DNA from: Prevotella sp. E13-17
GTDB taxonomy: Bacteria; Bacteroidota; Bacteroidia; Bacteroidales; Bacteroidaceae
Direction: 5' to 3'
Assembly (NCBI RefSeq): GCF_022024035.1
Contig: NZ_CP091787.1
Span: 1,550,001 to 1,614,000 of the forward strand
DNA: 64,000 bases
Positions 16,272 to 23,011 of the stretch are shown here, piece by piece (the stretch's first letter is position 1; each line of letters opens with the position of its first letter). Both the position numbers and the translations under genes were made by a program. The notes under the pieces were generated by a model. That model saw only the letters and a list, made by a program, of their open reading frames with translations. It had not been told where the DNA came from and did no database searches.

Positions 16272-16420
16272 GACGCTATTTTAGTTGCTGTTATGTGTAT
16301 TCTTCTGCATGTCTCCTCGAAGGCCAGTAGGCTCATCAAGTGACTGCGTTGATATAAGTCAGCGTAATGTTCGTGCAGCCTGGCCTTCAGTTCTCTCCTT
16401 GTTAGTCTCGGTGTTATCAT
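16241..16420 (-). CDS. Small basic hypothetical protein
   Basis: An ATG at 16420 overlaps the TAA of the upstream gene (TAATG) and opens 59 codons ending at 16241. The product is basic and helical (LTRRELKARLHEHYADLYQR). It fills what would otherwise be a 148-bp gap and overlaps the next gene by 31 nt. Function unknown. Confidence 0.55.
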   Translation of the reverse strand: MITPRLTRRELKARLHEHYADLYQRSHLMSLLAFEETCRRIHITATKIASWEKAQQQRQ

Positions 16421-16608
16421 TAGCGCATCATTTGTGGGTCCAATGACTGCGAATCTATCTCCGCTACATAAGTCACAGTTGTAGCCTCATCCTGCTCCAT
16501 CTCGATTTGATTATACTCCAGCCTTCCTGCCAGTCCTATCAGTACGATGAATCCCATAATGACGGATACCACGAATGCATAGATCTGTATGGTCTCTTTT
16601 GTTGTCAT
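16420..16608 (-). CDS. Small membrane protein
   Basis: A 62-residue protein with one transmembrane helix (IYAFVVSVIMGFIVLIGLAG) and an acidic C-terminus. Function unknown; translationally coupled to the next ORF. Confidence 0.55.
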   Translation of the reverse strand: MTTKETIQIYAFVVSVIMGFIVLIGLAGRLEYNQIEMEQDEATTVTYVAEIDSQSLDPQMMR

Positions 16609-16610
16609 AA

Positions 16611-16928
16611 CTATAGGTATTTTTGTAGTTTACGATTACTCTGTAGTGCTTCTCTCACCTTTGCCTTGTCGTATAGCACTCTACGACCAATAACTGTAGG
16701 CTCTGGTATTAGTCCCTTCTTACGGTACTGCAGCAGGGTGGGGTCACTGACATGTAGGATGTCATCACGAAGCTGCTCCCTGGTGTAGTATTGAGGCTCA
16801 TCACGTTCTTTAATGCGCTGCATTCCCCAGGCCGTGAAGTCCTCAAAGCATTTGCGCAGATCGGCAGCGTTGATGACCACCTGAATATTGGCAGCGTTCT
16901 CTGAATACATGATATCGTTCAGATCCAT
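16611..16928 (-). CDS. MerR/excisionase-type HTH protein
   Basis: A 105-residue protein with a C-terminal helix-turn-helix of the excisionase/HTH_17 type: YYTREQLRDDILHVSDPTLL, QYRKKGLIPEPTVIGRRVLY, DKAKVREAL. This is a standard Bacteroidetes mobile-element DNA-binding protein. Its location as second gene of the early operon, far from the integrase, fits either an excisionase or an early regulator. Confidence 0.7.
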   Translation of the reverse strand: MDLNDIMYSENAANIQVVINAADLRKCFEDFTAWGMQRIKERDEPQYYTREQLRDDILHVSDPTLLQYRKKGLIPEPTVIGRRVLYDKAKVREALQSNRKLQKYL

Positions 16929-16946
16929 ACTCCTTATCTTTATTTT

Positions 16947-17144
16947 TTAAGATACCCGTGTTACTTCAATCGTCCGCTGCATCCTGTTAAGCGATGTCTT
17001 GAACGTTTTCCCCCATTGAAACCCGAATGTGGAACACATTGACTTTACGCTGTTAGTCTTTGCTGCAGGAAAGCTGTGAACGGCTCCTATCTCCAACTCA
17101 GAGAGAATACCCAGCATTGACTTTTTCTGCTCTTTTCCTTCCAT
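16947..17144 (-). CDS. Small first gene of the early operon
   Basis: A 65-residue protein (LSELEIGAVHSFPAAKTNSV, then FGFQWGKTFKTSLNRMQRTI). It resembles small Bacteroidetes phage proteins that begin early operons, perhaps Cro-like or antirepressor-like by position, but no fold is assigned. It begins about 34 nt after the probable transcript start. Confidence 0.55.
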   Translation of the reverse strand: MEGKEQKKSMLGILSELEIGAVHSFPAAKTNSVKSMCSTFGFQWGKTFKTSLNRMQRTIEVTRVS

Positions 17145-17184
17145 AAATTTTGATTTATCGAATAATTTATTTAACTTTATGGTG

Positions 17185-17214
17185 CAAAGATAGAATAAAT
17201 TCTAATGATTGCAA
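17185..17214 (-). promoter_or_regulatory. Early operon promoter
   Basis: On the minus strand: TTG (17212-17214), 19 bp, TATCTTTG (17185-17192). This is a canonical host-type promoter. The -7 box shares two bases with operator 1 and the -33 box touches operator 2, so a bound repressor would block it. Confidence 0.75.
17191..17204. promoter_or_regulatory. Repressor operator 1
   Basis: TAGAATAAATTCTA: 6-bp arms TAGAAT/ATTCTA around AA, overlapping the early -7 box. It is similar to operator 2, 24 bp away centre to centre. Confidence 0.65.
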
Positions 17215-17238
17215 TAGAATAAGTTCTATTTATAAGAT
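17209..17238 (+). promoter_or_regulatory. Possible repressor promoter
   Basis: TTG (17209-17211), 19 bp, TATAAGAT (17231-17238). The -7 match is poor, so this is tentative. Its -33 box and the early -33 box together form TTGCAA, a shared divergent site. Confidence 0.35.
17214..17229. promoter_or_regulatory. Repressor operator 2
   Basis: ATAGAATAAGTTCTAT: 6-bp arms ATAGAA/TTCTAT with a 4-bp centre. It lies between the -33 and -7 positions of the plus-strand repressor promoter and abuts the early -33 box. Confidence 0.65.
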
Positions 17239-17257
17239 TAATTAACATTTTAACTAC

Positions 17258-17653
17258 ATGGATATAAAAGATAGAATTAACGAACTAAGAGATGCTAAAA
17301 ACATGTCAGTAAGGGCTTTTGAGCAAGAAGTTGGTATTTCAAACGGCTTATGGGAAAAGGCAAAATCGCTATCAGAAGATGTTCTAATCAAAATTGTTGC
17401 TCGATACCCTGAAATAAACCCATATTGGCTCTTAAAAGGAGAGGGTGACATGTTTGGAGGGAATGATGATAGAAACTATTCTATAGGTATGGTGAATGCT
17501 TTGAAAGCAGAAAACGAATCTTTGAAGAAGGAGATAACTGTACTCAAAGCGATGCAGGGCAAAGATGATAAGGCTTTAGAGATTGCCATGAAACTTTATC
17601 AGGCCCTTGGCGAAGCATTTACCGCATATTACAAGCAAATGAAAGGAGAATAA
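17258..17653 (+). CDS. CI-like phage repressor (HTH, no peptidase domain)
   Basis: A 131-residue protein with an N-terminal helix-turn-helix (RINELRDAKNMSVRAFEQEV, then GISNGLWEKAKSLSEDVLIK), followed by ARYPEINPYWLLKGEGDMF, a signature of Bacteroidetes phage repressors. The C-terminal half is a helix (ENESLKKEITVLKAMQG) likely used for oligomerisation; there is no LexA-type Ser/Lys peptidase, so induction must differ from lambda CI. It is divergent from the early operon, with two palindromic operators between them. Confidence 0.8.
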   Translation: MDIKDRINELRDAKNMSVRAFEQEVGISNGLWEKAKSLSEDVLIKIVARYPEINPYWLLKGEGDMFGGNDDRNYSIGMVNALKAENESLKKEITVLKAMQGKDDKALEIAMKLYQALGEAFTAYYKQMKGE

Positions 17654-17672
17654 TATCAAAATTAAAGAAAGA

Positions 17673-17960
17673 ATGAAAAACTATTTATTATTTATCACTG
17701 AATCAGTGAATAGCTTACCTTATATTTTGGTTGAGCAAATTATAAGTAAGGCAAAAAAGAAAGTTCAAATTTCGGATAATCTCTTCCTAATATCAACAGA
17801 TAAGGATAATTGGAGGATTGACGAAGTGTGTTTCGCTTTGTCTAACGAAAGGAAGGCTGATGTTCTCGTTGTTGAAGTAAATAAAGATACTATTATGTCT
17901 TGGAGTGTAAAAGATTCAAATAGAGAAAACGAAATAGGGGATTTTTTTGAAAATAGATAG
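17673..17960 (+). CDS. Hypothetical protein in the lysogeny module
   Basis: A 95-residue protein (LLFITESVNSLPYILVEQII, later KADVLVVEVNKDTIMSWSVK). Not recognised. It follows the repressor in the same direction, so it may be expressed in the lysogen. AT-rich. Confidence 0.5.
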   Translation: MKNYLLFITESVNSLPYILVEQIISKAKKKVQISDNLFLISTDKDNWRIDEVCFALSNERKADVLVVEVNKDTIMSWSVKDSNRENEIGDFFENR

Positions 17961-17969
17961 AGTATATTT

Positions 17970-18464
17970 ATGAACGAATTACCTCAAACATTATTAGCCC
18001 GCATAGGAACTGTTGCGGTGGGAATGCAACACTTTTTTAACGAAAAAGGATTTATAGAAGAAAACAGAAGTGACAGGGCTATCTGGAACAACAGCAGTTT
18101 TATTATTGCGTTTTTAGTGGAATTTGGAATATGTTCTGTTGTTGATCAAGTTCATATTCAACTTGGTTTTAGACGTTTTTATGAAGATGAAGACGAAAGT
18201 TTTGCCTGTGATGTATGGATAAGAGAGGGTGTATCTTTTTATCGTAAACAAATTAGAGATATGAAGAATAACACTCACCCACTTCCAGATGTCATCGTGT
18301 TCAATCTGCTTCATCCAAATGTGGATAAAGTTCCATTCGAGGATTTACCACTATTCGAAATAGATATGTTTACAATAACAGAATGTTGGGCTTACATCCT
18401 TGACATTATCGACAGTTTCTTCTTAAGTGACTCAAACATTAAAGAACTTCCAAGAGGATGTTAG
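17970..18464 (+). CDS. Hypothetical protein in the lysogeny module
   Basis: A 164-residue acidic protein with FIIAFLVEFGICSVVDQVHI and FFLSDSNIKELPRGC. Not recognised. Its position after the repressor, in an AT-rich block unlike the early operon, makes it a candidate lysogenic-conversion or exclusion gene, but nothing in the sequence shows this. Confidence 0.5.
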   Translation: MNELPQTLLARIGTVAVGMQHFFNEKGFIEENRSDRAIWNNSSFIIAFLVEFGICSVVDQVHIQLGFRRFYEDEDESFACDVWIREGVSFYRKQIRDMKNNTHPLPDVIVFNLLHPNVDKVPFEDLPLFEIDMFTITECWAYILDIIDSFFLSDSNIKELPRGC

Positions 18465-18538
18465 TGGTGTGACGAAAGGTTTCTTGAACAGCCTCAACAT
18501 AAATTATACAAACAGGTTATATCAAACAAACAATAATT

Positions 18539-18760
18539 ATGGATACAAAGAAATTTTCAAAGGAAGAGAGAATTACATTTGTCAAGCTCTACATAGATTT
18601 GACAAAGATAGTTGTTAACGACATACTCATTGAACCTGAGTTTGCAAGCACTCAGATTGAGAGGATTACAGCCCTACTCAACAGCCTTGCCCTCTCAAAA
18701 GACGAAAAGGCAAGGTACACCGAACTGATAGAAATATTCGCCAGTTTCGCCAGGCGATAG
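18539..18760 (+). CDS. Small hypothetical protein
   Basis: A 73-residue helical protein (MDTKKFSKEERITFVKLYID). It is the last plus-strand gene of the lysogeny module and is convergent with a small minus-strand gene 2 bp away. Function unknown. Confidence 0.5.
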   Translation: MDTKKFSKEERITFVKLYIDLTKIVVNDILIEPEFASTQIERITALLNSLALSKDEKARYTELIEIFASFARR

Positions 18761-18762
18761 TC

Positions 18763-18912
18763 CTATAGGTCAAGTTCCACGCTTTCTGCGTGTAGCCTTT
18801 CAAACTCCCTTGGATTTGTCTGGCTCAATTCACTCATGACTTGATCATACACCGGACGTGTCTCTTTCAGGAACTGCCTGATAAATGTTTTGCTCTTTTC
18901 GTTAAGTTTCAT
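18763..18912 (-). CDS. Small hypothetical protein (49 residues)
   Basis: The ATG at 18912 opens 49 codons (MKLNEKSKTFIRQFLKETRP at the start). Its first 11 codons are duplicated just upstream by a 35-bp tandem repeat, in another frame. Function unknown. Confidence 0.5.
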   Translation of the reverse strand: MKLNEKSKTFIRQFLKETRPVYDQVMSELSQTNPREFERLHAESVELDL

Positions 18913-18950
18913 AGGATAAATGTTTTGCTCTTTTCGTTAAGTTTCATAGG
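18881..18950. repeat. 35-bp perfect tandem duplication
   Basis: Copies at 18881-18915 and 18916-18950. Each holds the start of the 49-residue gene on the minus strand. The upstream copy contains the end of the neighbouring gene and a 12-codon ORF that stops at the second ATG. Confidence 0.9.
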
Positions 18951-19167
18951 ATGTTTCTATATCAATGGCAAACGAGAAACTCCAGAAATCGAGACGGAGA
19001 TTGTATATTGCATCTCCACCCATCGGGAGTTTTCCAACGGACAGCCTTGGAAGGAGTTCATAGTCCCACCTATTATTCAACTGTTTGTAATGATAAAAAC
19101 CCACACAAATTCCTGTGTTTTTTGTAATCTGGAACCACTTCCAGTATTTTCCAATACCTGTGATCAT
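18937..19167 (-). CDS. Small hypothetical protein (about 76 residues)
   Basis: From the ATG at 19167 (the frame also has an ATG at 19212, upstream of the promoter). Aromatic-rich, beta-like sequence (GKYWKWFQITKNTGICVGFY, later LDFWSFSFAIDIETSYET) resembling short Bacteroides phage proteins. A TATTTTTG box lies 25 bp upstream. Its stop lies in the tandem duplication. Confidence 0.5.
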   Translation of the reverse strand: MITGIGKYWKWFQITKNTGICVGFYHYKQLNNRWDYELLPRLSVGKLPMGGDAIYNLRLDFWSFSFAIDIETSYET

Positions 19168-19191
19168 ATTTTGTGATGATATTCTTTTCTG

Positions 19192-19199
19192 CAAAAATA
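19192..19199 (-). promoter_or_regulatory. Probable -7 box for the 18.7-19.2 kb minus genes
   Basis: The minus strand reads TATTTTTG; a TTG lies 17 bp upstream. Transcription would begin near 19185, which selects the ATG at 19167. Confidence 0.45.
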
Positions 19200-19299
19200 G
19201 CAAATACAACAATAATCAAATCTTAAAAAAAATTAAAACAATGATATTTATTGGCTGAAGAAGGAGGCAGCATCCACCATTTCACAACTAAACCCGAAC

Positions 19300-19611
19300 G
19301 TGGAAGTGGTAATGGTTGTTGCTACACCATTTTTTCAGGGGAAGGAATATACAGAGTTTGCAGTCAATGTCACATTAGGACCTGAAGACAAGTACGTTTT
19401 AAGGGTGGGGTGTCCGAACAGAGACTGTGATACAAAGATAATTGATATTAGCAATCTGATTTTTGAGGCTGTAAAGTCTGGTTCCGTCAAAGATGGAAAA
19501 ATGAACTGCCATGGGCATTTGAGAAAATACGGTCATAACAGAAGTAGTTCGTTTGACTGTGATACCTACGTAGAATACAGAATAGAGCCTGTTTCAAAGA
19601 AAAAAACATGA
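19300..19611 (+). CDS. Hypothetical Cys-containing protein
   Basis: 103 residues if the GTG at 19300 is used, or 99 from the ATG at 19312. The frame is open back to 19237 without an ATG, so the start is uncertain and a 5' frameshift is possible. Features include GCPNRDCDTKIIDI and MNCHGHLRKYGHN. Not recognised. Isolated between two minus-strand groups. Confidence 0.5.
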   Translation: MEVVMVVATPFFQGKEYTEFAVNVTLGPEDKYVLRVGCPNRDCDTKIIDISNLIFEAVKSGSVKDGKMNCHGHLRKYGHNRSSSFDCDTYVEYRIEPVSKKKT

Positions 19612-19628
19612 TTTCCAGCCATTCTCTC

Positions 19629-19659
19629 TTGTGCATTTCAAAATATCTTTGTACCTTTG
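19629..19659 (+). promoter_or_regulatory. Promoter of a short transcription unit
   Basis: TTG (19629-19631), 20 bp, TACCTTTG (19652-19659); a second -7-like TATCTTTG sits at 19644-19651. Canonical host type. Confidence 0.65.
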
Positions 19660-19675
19660 CCCCGTCTAAATTTTG

Positions 19676-19756
19676 ATGGAAATAGGATTCCGCAGGTCGC
19701 ACATAATGGCCTGTGGTTTCCGACATAGCAGTCAGAACACTTATATTATAGTGTGA
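19676..19756 (+). CDS. Micro-ORF 1 (26 codons) in the short transcript
   Basis: The ATG at 19676 lies about 10 nt after the expected transcript start. The peptide begins MEIGFRRSHIMACGFRHSS and ends at a TGA in GTGTGA. I have a weak memory of similar peptides in Bacteroidales mobile elements. It overlaps micro-ORF 2. Confidence 0.4.
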   Translation: MEIGFRRSHIMACGFRHSSQNTYIIV

Positions 19757-19815
19757 AGATAGCCGCAACCGTGTCGGAGAATGGAAACATCTTCGGAGTC
19801 ACCATCAAGACTTAG
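19753..19815 (+). CDS. Micro-ORF 2 (20 codons) overlapping micro-ORF 1
   Basis: A GTG at 19753 inside the GTGTGA stop context opens a frame reading KIAATVSENGNIFGVTIKT, a plausible beta-hairpin peptide. It is in the -1 frame relative to micro-ORF 1, so either coupled initiation or a frameshift could join the two. Confidence 0.4.
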   Translation: MKIAATVSENGNIFGVTIKT

Positions 19816-19905
19816 ACAACACGTAGTGCGGCTTTTTCGTGTCTATGTGTTTGGTTGATTTCCTATACTGGCTTAGTGCAATGGCCAGTTGTTCGATATT
19901 AGCGT

Positions 19906-19943
19906 GACGGTGTTAGCTGTGAAGCTGGTACACCGTCTTTTTT
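19906..19943 (+). terminator. Intrinsic terminator of the short transcription unit
   Basis: GACGGTGT (19906-19913) pairs with ACACCGTC (19930-19937), followed directly by a run of T residues. Confidence 0.8.
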
Positions 19944-20346
19944 ATTTTCCTCCACAACAAGGACAAGCAAGCCTTCTTATCATGGGCGCCATCCGTCTTC
20001 CAAGGTAACCCTGAGTATATGCTGGTGGTTCTCCGTAGTTCATGATGTCATAGGCACGTATAATGTCATCTGTGACGTGTCTAATTTCATGGAGCACTGT
20101 GTCAAAGAACTGCTCCCAGTTCTCCGAGCGACCAATCACCATCACGCTCCTGCGTAACCGAGGATTGCTAAAGGTGACCCCTTTGTTCCATTCCTCTGTC
20201 AACAGCCTGCATGACTCCATAATATCCTTGTCTGGGCATCCAATTCTATCCATGATCTGAACCATGGTGTTCATATCCTCCTGACGTGGTAGGTATATCA
20301 CCGTCACAAGCCACCATCCGTCTATGTCTATCAGTTGTACTTGCAT
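19942..20346 (-). CDS. Phage protein with HEIRH metalloprotease-like motif
   Basis: A 134-residue protein with VLHEIRHVTDDIIRAY (HExxH) in the C-terminal half, an ATP-independent-looking beta N-terminus, and a Cys-rich end (ACPCCGGK). The HExxH context, followed by an acidic pair, resembles small zincin-like phage proteins; no third ligand is obvious. It is the last gene of a minus-strand block and ends at the terminator. Confidence 0.6.
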   Translation of the reverse strand: MQVQLIDIDGWWLVTVIYLPRQEDMNTMVQIMDRIGCPDKDIMESCRLLTEEWNKGVTFSNPRLRRSVMVIGRSENWEQFFDTVLHEIRHVTDDIIRAYDIMNYGEPPAYTQGYLGRRMAPMIRRLACPCCGGK

Positions 20347-20348
20347 GG

Positions 20349-20756
20349 TTACATCACCTCATCCCATGGAACCTCTACTCTCATGACACACACATCCATC
20401 AGCCAGCGAGCAAAAGCGATGCCCTCATATCCGTCAGGATCGTCAATCACGTTCTTGATATACTTAGCCAAATGCTCCAAATCTGGAACACTCTCACCCA
20501 GATAGTCGGCCAATCCCATGTTTGCCACGAAGACAGTGTCGTGCTCCTTGGCATGCTTCACCTCTACGCCAAACTCTAACAGCAGCTTATCTACGTCTTC
20601 TTTGGTCATCGGTGTGATCTCGTTGCCATCTTCTCCTTTCATTCTGCCAACAGCAAAGTCAGCAAGTCCTTCGGAGAAGTGCCTGCCATGCTTTCGCTTA
20701 TATTCCCTATATCCTTCCGGTACAAGGTCTAGTTCATCATCAAACAAATCTTCCAT
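20349..20756 (-). CDS. Conserved phage protein (DUF7841-like)
   Basis: From the ATG at 20756 it has 135 residues; an extension to 20807 looks spurious. It contains YREYKRKHGRHFSEGLADFA, TKEDVDKLLLEFGV and IDDPDGYEGIAFARW. The layout recalls a small phage family I remember as DUF7841, probably virion- or assembly-associated, but the match is not certain. Confidence 0.55.
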   Translation of the reverse strand: MEDLFDDELDLVPEGYREYKRKHGRHFSEGLADFAVGRMKGEDGNEITPMTKEDVDKLLLEFGVEVKHAKEHDTVFVANMGLADYLGESVPDLEHLAKYIKNVIDDPDGYEGIAFARWLMDVCVMRVEVPWDEVM

Positions 20757-20819
20757 ACTATTATTGTTTGTGCCAGGAAGAGGGCTGCAGACAAACTGCA
20801 GCACCACCTCCTGGACGTT

Positions 20820-21206
20820 TTACAAGCTATGACGCAGTTCCTGCATCATACGATCAATCTCCTGGAGCTTCTGCTCGTTCTTCTTGCGAAGTTCCTCACG
20901 CTCTTCCCAGGTACCTTCGTTGCGATACATCGGTGAATCACGATGGTAGGCACGTCCCATTCCGGCACGATAGTCAGCGCCATTGTTATGATATGATGGG
21001 GAATAGCCATCATTACGATAGTTCGCTGTACCACCTTCACACAGAGCATCCACAAAGCTGTCACCATGAGCCTTCAGTTCTTCGGCCATCTTTTCAACTT
21101 CAGGGCCACAATCTTCACTGATACTGTCAATGAAGTCACGAAGTTTCTTCTTCACCTCACGGGGTGATAGCTTCTTCGTCTTGATAATCATGAAATTCTC
21201 GCTCAT
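20820..21206 (-). CDS. Hypothetical phage protein
   Basis: A 128-residue protein: a helical N-terminus (LSPREVKKKLRDFIDSISED), a Tyr/Asn/Gly-rich middle, and a C-terminal coiled coil (EEREELRKKNEQKLQEIDRM). Not recognised. Confidence 0.6.
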   Translation of the reverse strand: MSENFMIIKTKKLSPREVKKKLRDFIDSISEDCGPEVEKMAEELKAHGDSFVDALCEGGTANYRNDGYSPSYHNNGADYRAGMGRAYHRDSPMYRNEGTWEEREELRKKNEQKLQEIDRMMQELRHSL

Positions 21207-21264
21207 ATCTCTTTTTTACGTTTTAAGTGTTTTGTACATTGCCACATTACGGCAATCAGGATTA

Positions 21265-21801
21265 CTATACCTTCGAAGTTTTCTTCAGCAAATCCAGTAT
21301 TTCTTTCTGCGTAGCCTGAATATTTTCATTCTGTGATTTAAGTTCTCCATACTGGTTCTTCAGGTTCTCTATCGTCTCGTCGCGTTCTTGCTCATGGGCA
21401 AACTTCGGACTGATCTTCTTCCTGATATCTACATACTCACCCTTGGCTTTCACGTGCCACGGATTCTTAGCTATGTGCTCATCGCTAATCCTCTCCAGCT
21501 GCTGGATCTCAACATCCATCAGCTCCAAGCTCTCTGTGATTACTGTCGAGCCTCCACGGTCAACGACGCCCTGTGCCGGAACATTCCTGAATGTCCTCTG
21601 ACCGCTGGACGTGCCTATAACCAAGTCAACAACGACCTCCTGTTGCTGGCCTAAAGCTATAGCTTGTAGAAACTGACCGGGTTGCGCATCCTTCACATGG
21701 GGCTGGCTCACATCGGTTACGATACCCTCTGAGTAAACGGGACCATTGTCACTAAGGTCAAGCATGAAGACCTTACTGCCTTTCGATAAACTCTGAAACA
21801 T
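21265..21801 (-). CDS. Hypothetical phage protein with C-terminal coiled coil
   Basis: A 178-residue protein with a beta-rich N-terminal half (SKGSKVFMLDLSDNGPVYSE) and a C-terminal coiled coil (ETIENLKNQYGELKSQNENI). Possibly a virion component, given the neighbouring gene. Its leader shares a 19-bp near-repeat with that of the next gene. Confidence 0.6.
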   Translation of the reverse strand: MFQSLSKGSKVFMLDLSDNGPVYSEGIVTDVSQPHVKDAQPGQFLQAIALGQQQEVVVDLVIGTSSGQRTFRNVPAQGVVDRGGSTVITESLELMDVEIQQLERISDEHIAKNPWHVKAKGEYVDIRKKISPKFAHEQERDETIENLKNQYGELKSQNENIQATQKEILDLLKKTSKV

Positions 21802-21841
21802 AATCTCCTGTTTTTGATACTTTGTTAATAATCTCTTTGAT

Positions 21842-21883
21842 GATGGATAGCAGGCGACGGACTATCCGTCGCCACCATCCATC
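21842..21883. terminator. Strong intergenic hairpin
   Basis: Inner stem GGCGACGG (21853-21860) / CCGTCGCC (21866-21873), outer stem GATGGAT (21842-21848) / ATCCATC (21877-21883). It lies directly after the stop of the 21885-22880 gene. There is no U-run, so it may be a processing or 3'-stabilising structure rather than a true terminator. Confidence 0.6.
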
Positions 21884-21884
21884 T

Positions 21885-22880
21885 TTAGCGTGCAGACTGG
21901 GTGGGTGTGGTGCCTCCGCCTGTGTCGGTGCCCGTACCTGTCCCAGGAATCAGCCCAAATAGACGTGCTACCAGCAGTGTGCCGATAAAATCGCTGCCAA
22001 TGTTAGCGATGCCCGTTGGCACAGCCTGATAGCGATTGTCGGGAACGGTCAGAACTGGAGTCTGACAACGCTTAATGGCATCAACCTCTGTCTTCACACC
22101 TCCAATCTGAGACTGGAGTGCAGATTGCATCTGTGCCATACCGCCCATCAGCAGTTGGTTCTGCTCAATCTGACTAATCTTTCCATCCTTCGCCAAAGCT
22201 AGGGCTGTTAGCTCGGCTATCTTCTCGTTCTTGGCCTCCAGTTTGTCATTGTACATCTGCTGGAGGATAGAGCGGAACCCCTCGTTCTGAGAGTCCACGA
22301 TGCGCTGGGTGTTGCGATTTCCCTCAGTAACTAGCGTGTTCGTCTGCTGACACATAGCCAGTGCCTGATCTTTGCAACAGCTGCAGAACTGCAATGCAAT
22401 GTCACTTTGCCCCTTTTGTAGTGCCATTTGCAGCTGTGCTACACTCATGTTGCTCTGAGCTGCGAAGTTGGCCATGGCCAGACTAACGTTGTTCAAACCT
22501 GCCTGTACGGCATCTGTCGAAACACCGTATGCCGTAGCGAGTTCTGCCACTCGGTTGCCTACGCCTGTAATCTGTTGCATCAGCAGTTGCTGTCCGTTGC
22601 TGTTGGCCACGACGTTGGCCAGTGCGGCAGAGATGGCCTCGTCGTTGCAGTTGCAGTTACCGCGGTTGTTGTTCTGGTTGCCGTTCCAGCCGAACATGCT
22701 GCTGACGATGCCAAGACCAAACAGGCCGAGCACTCCGTCCCACATGCCATTGCTACCAAAGATACCGCCATTACGGTTGTTACCCATCACGGCAGCGAAG
22801 TCGGCAGGACTCCATCCGTTGCTACGACCACCGAAGCCGTTAGCATCTGAGCCGAGACTGATAAATTTCTCTTCTGTCAT
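21885..22880 (-). CDS. Gly/Asn-rich N-terminal, coiled-coil phage protein
   Basis: A 331-residue protein: Gly/Asn-rich start with GLFGLGIVSSMFGW and a CNCNDEA cluster, a long Ala/Gln-rich helical region with FCSCCKDQALAMC, and a Gly/Thr-rich end. This family recurs in Bacteroides phages, including crAss-like ones; I know no function. It has its own promoter with a palindrome upstream. A virion or injection role is a guess. Confidence 0.65.
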   Translation of the reverse strand: MTEEKFISLGSDANGFGGRSNGWSPADFAAVMGNNRNGGIFGSNGMWDGVLGLFGLGIVSSMFGWNGNQNNNRGNCNCNDEAISAALANVVANSNGQQLLMQQITGVGNRVAELATAYGVSTDAVQAGLNNVSLAMANFAAQSNMSVAQLQMALQKGQSDIALQFCSCCKDQALAMCQQTNTLVTEGNRNTQRIVDSQNEGFRSILQQMYNDKLEAKNEKIAELTALALAKDGKISQIEQNQLLMGGMAQMQSALQSQIGGVKTEVDAIKRCQTPVLTVPDNRYQAVPTGIANIGSDFIGTLLVARLFGLIPGTGTGTDTGGGTTPTQSAR

Positions 22881-22940
22881 AATAATAAGGAATTGATGTT
22901 AATACTTTGTTGATTATCTCCGTCATGCGCATTGACATCA

Positions 22941-22977
22941 CAAAGATAGATGACATTATGCTTGAAGGTGATCACCA
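22941..22977 (-). promoter_or_regulatory. Promoter with palindrome in place of the -33 box
   Basis: On the minus strand TATCTTTG (22941-22948) has no TTG 19-20 bp upstream; instead a perfect 10-bp palindrome, GGTGATCACC (22968-22977), begins 19 bp upstream. This suggests activation by a dimeric regulator. The leader is about 54 nt. Confidence 0.55.
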
Positions 22978-23011
22978 AGCTTTATATAATAACCTCAATG
23001 TGTGATGCTAT

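Larger units (their letters stand above)
19666..19943 (+). ncRNA. Candidate short structured transcript, about 280 nt
   Basis: A compact unit with its own promoter and terminator and no long ORF. TCCGACA (19719-19725) pairs with TGTCGGA (19772-19778), and AGCCGCA (19761-19767) can pair with TGCGGCT (19827-19833). Two overlapping micro-ORFs lie inside. It may be a structured RNA, a micro-protein mRNA or both. No RNA family was recognised. Confidence 0.5.
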
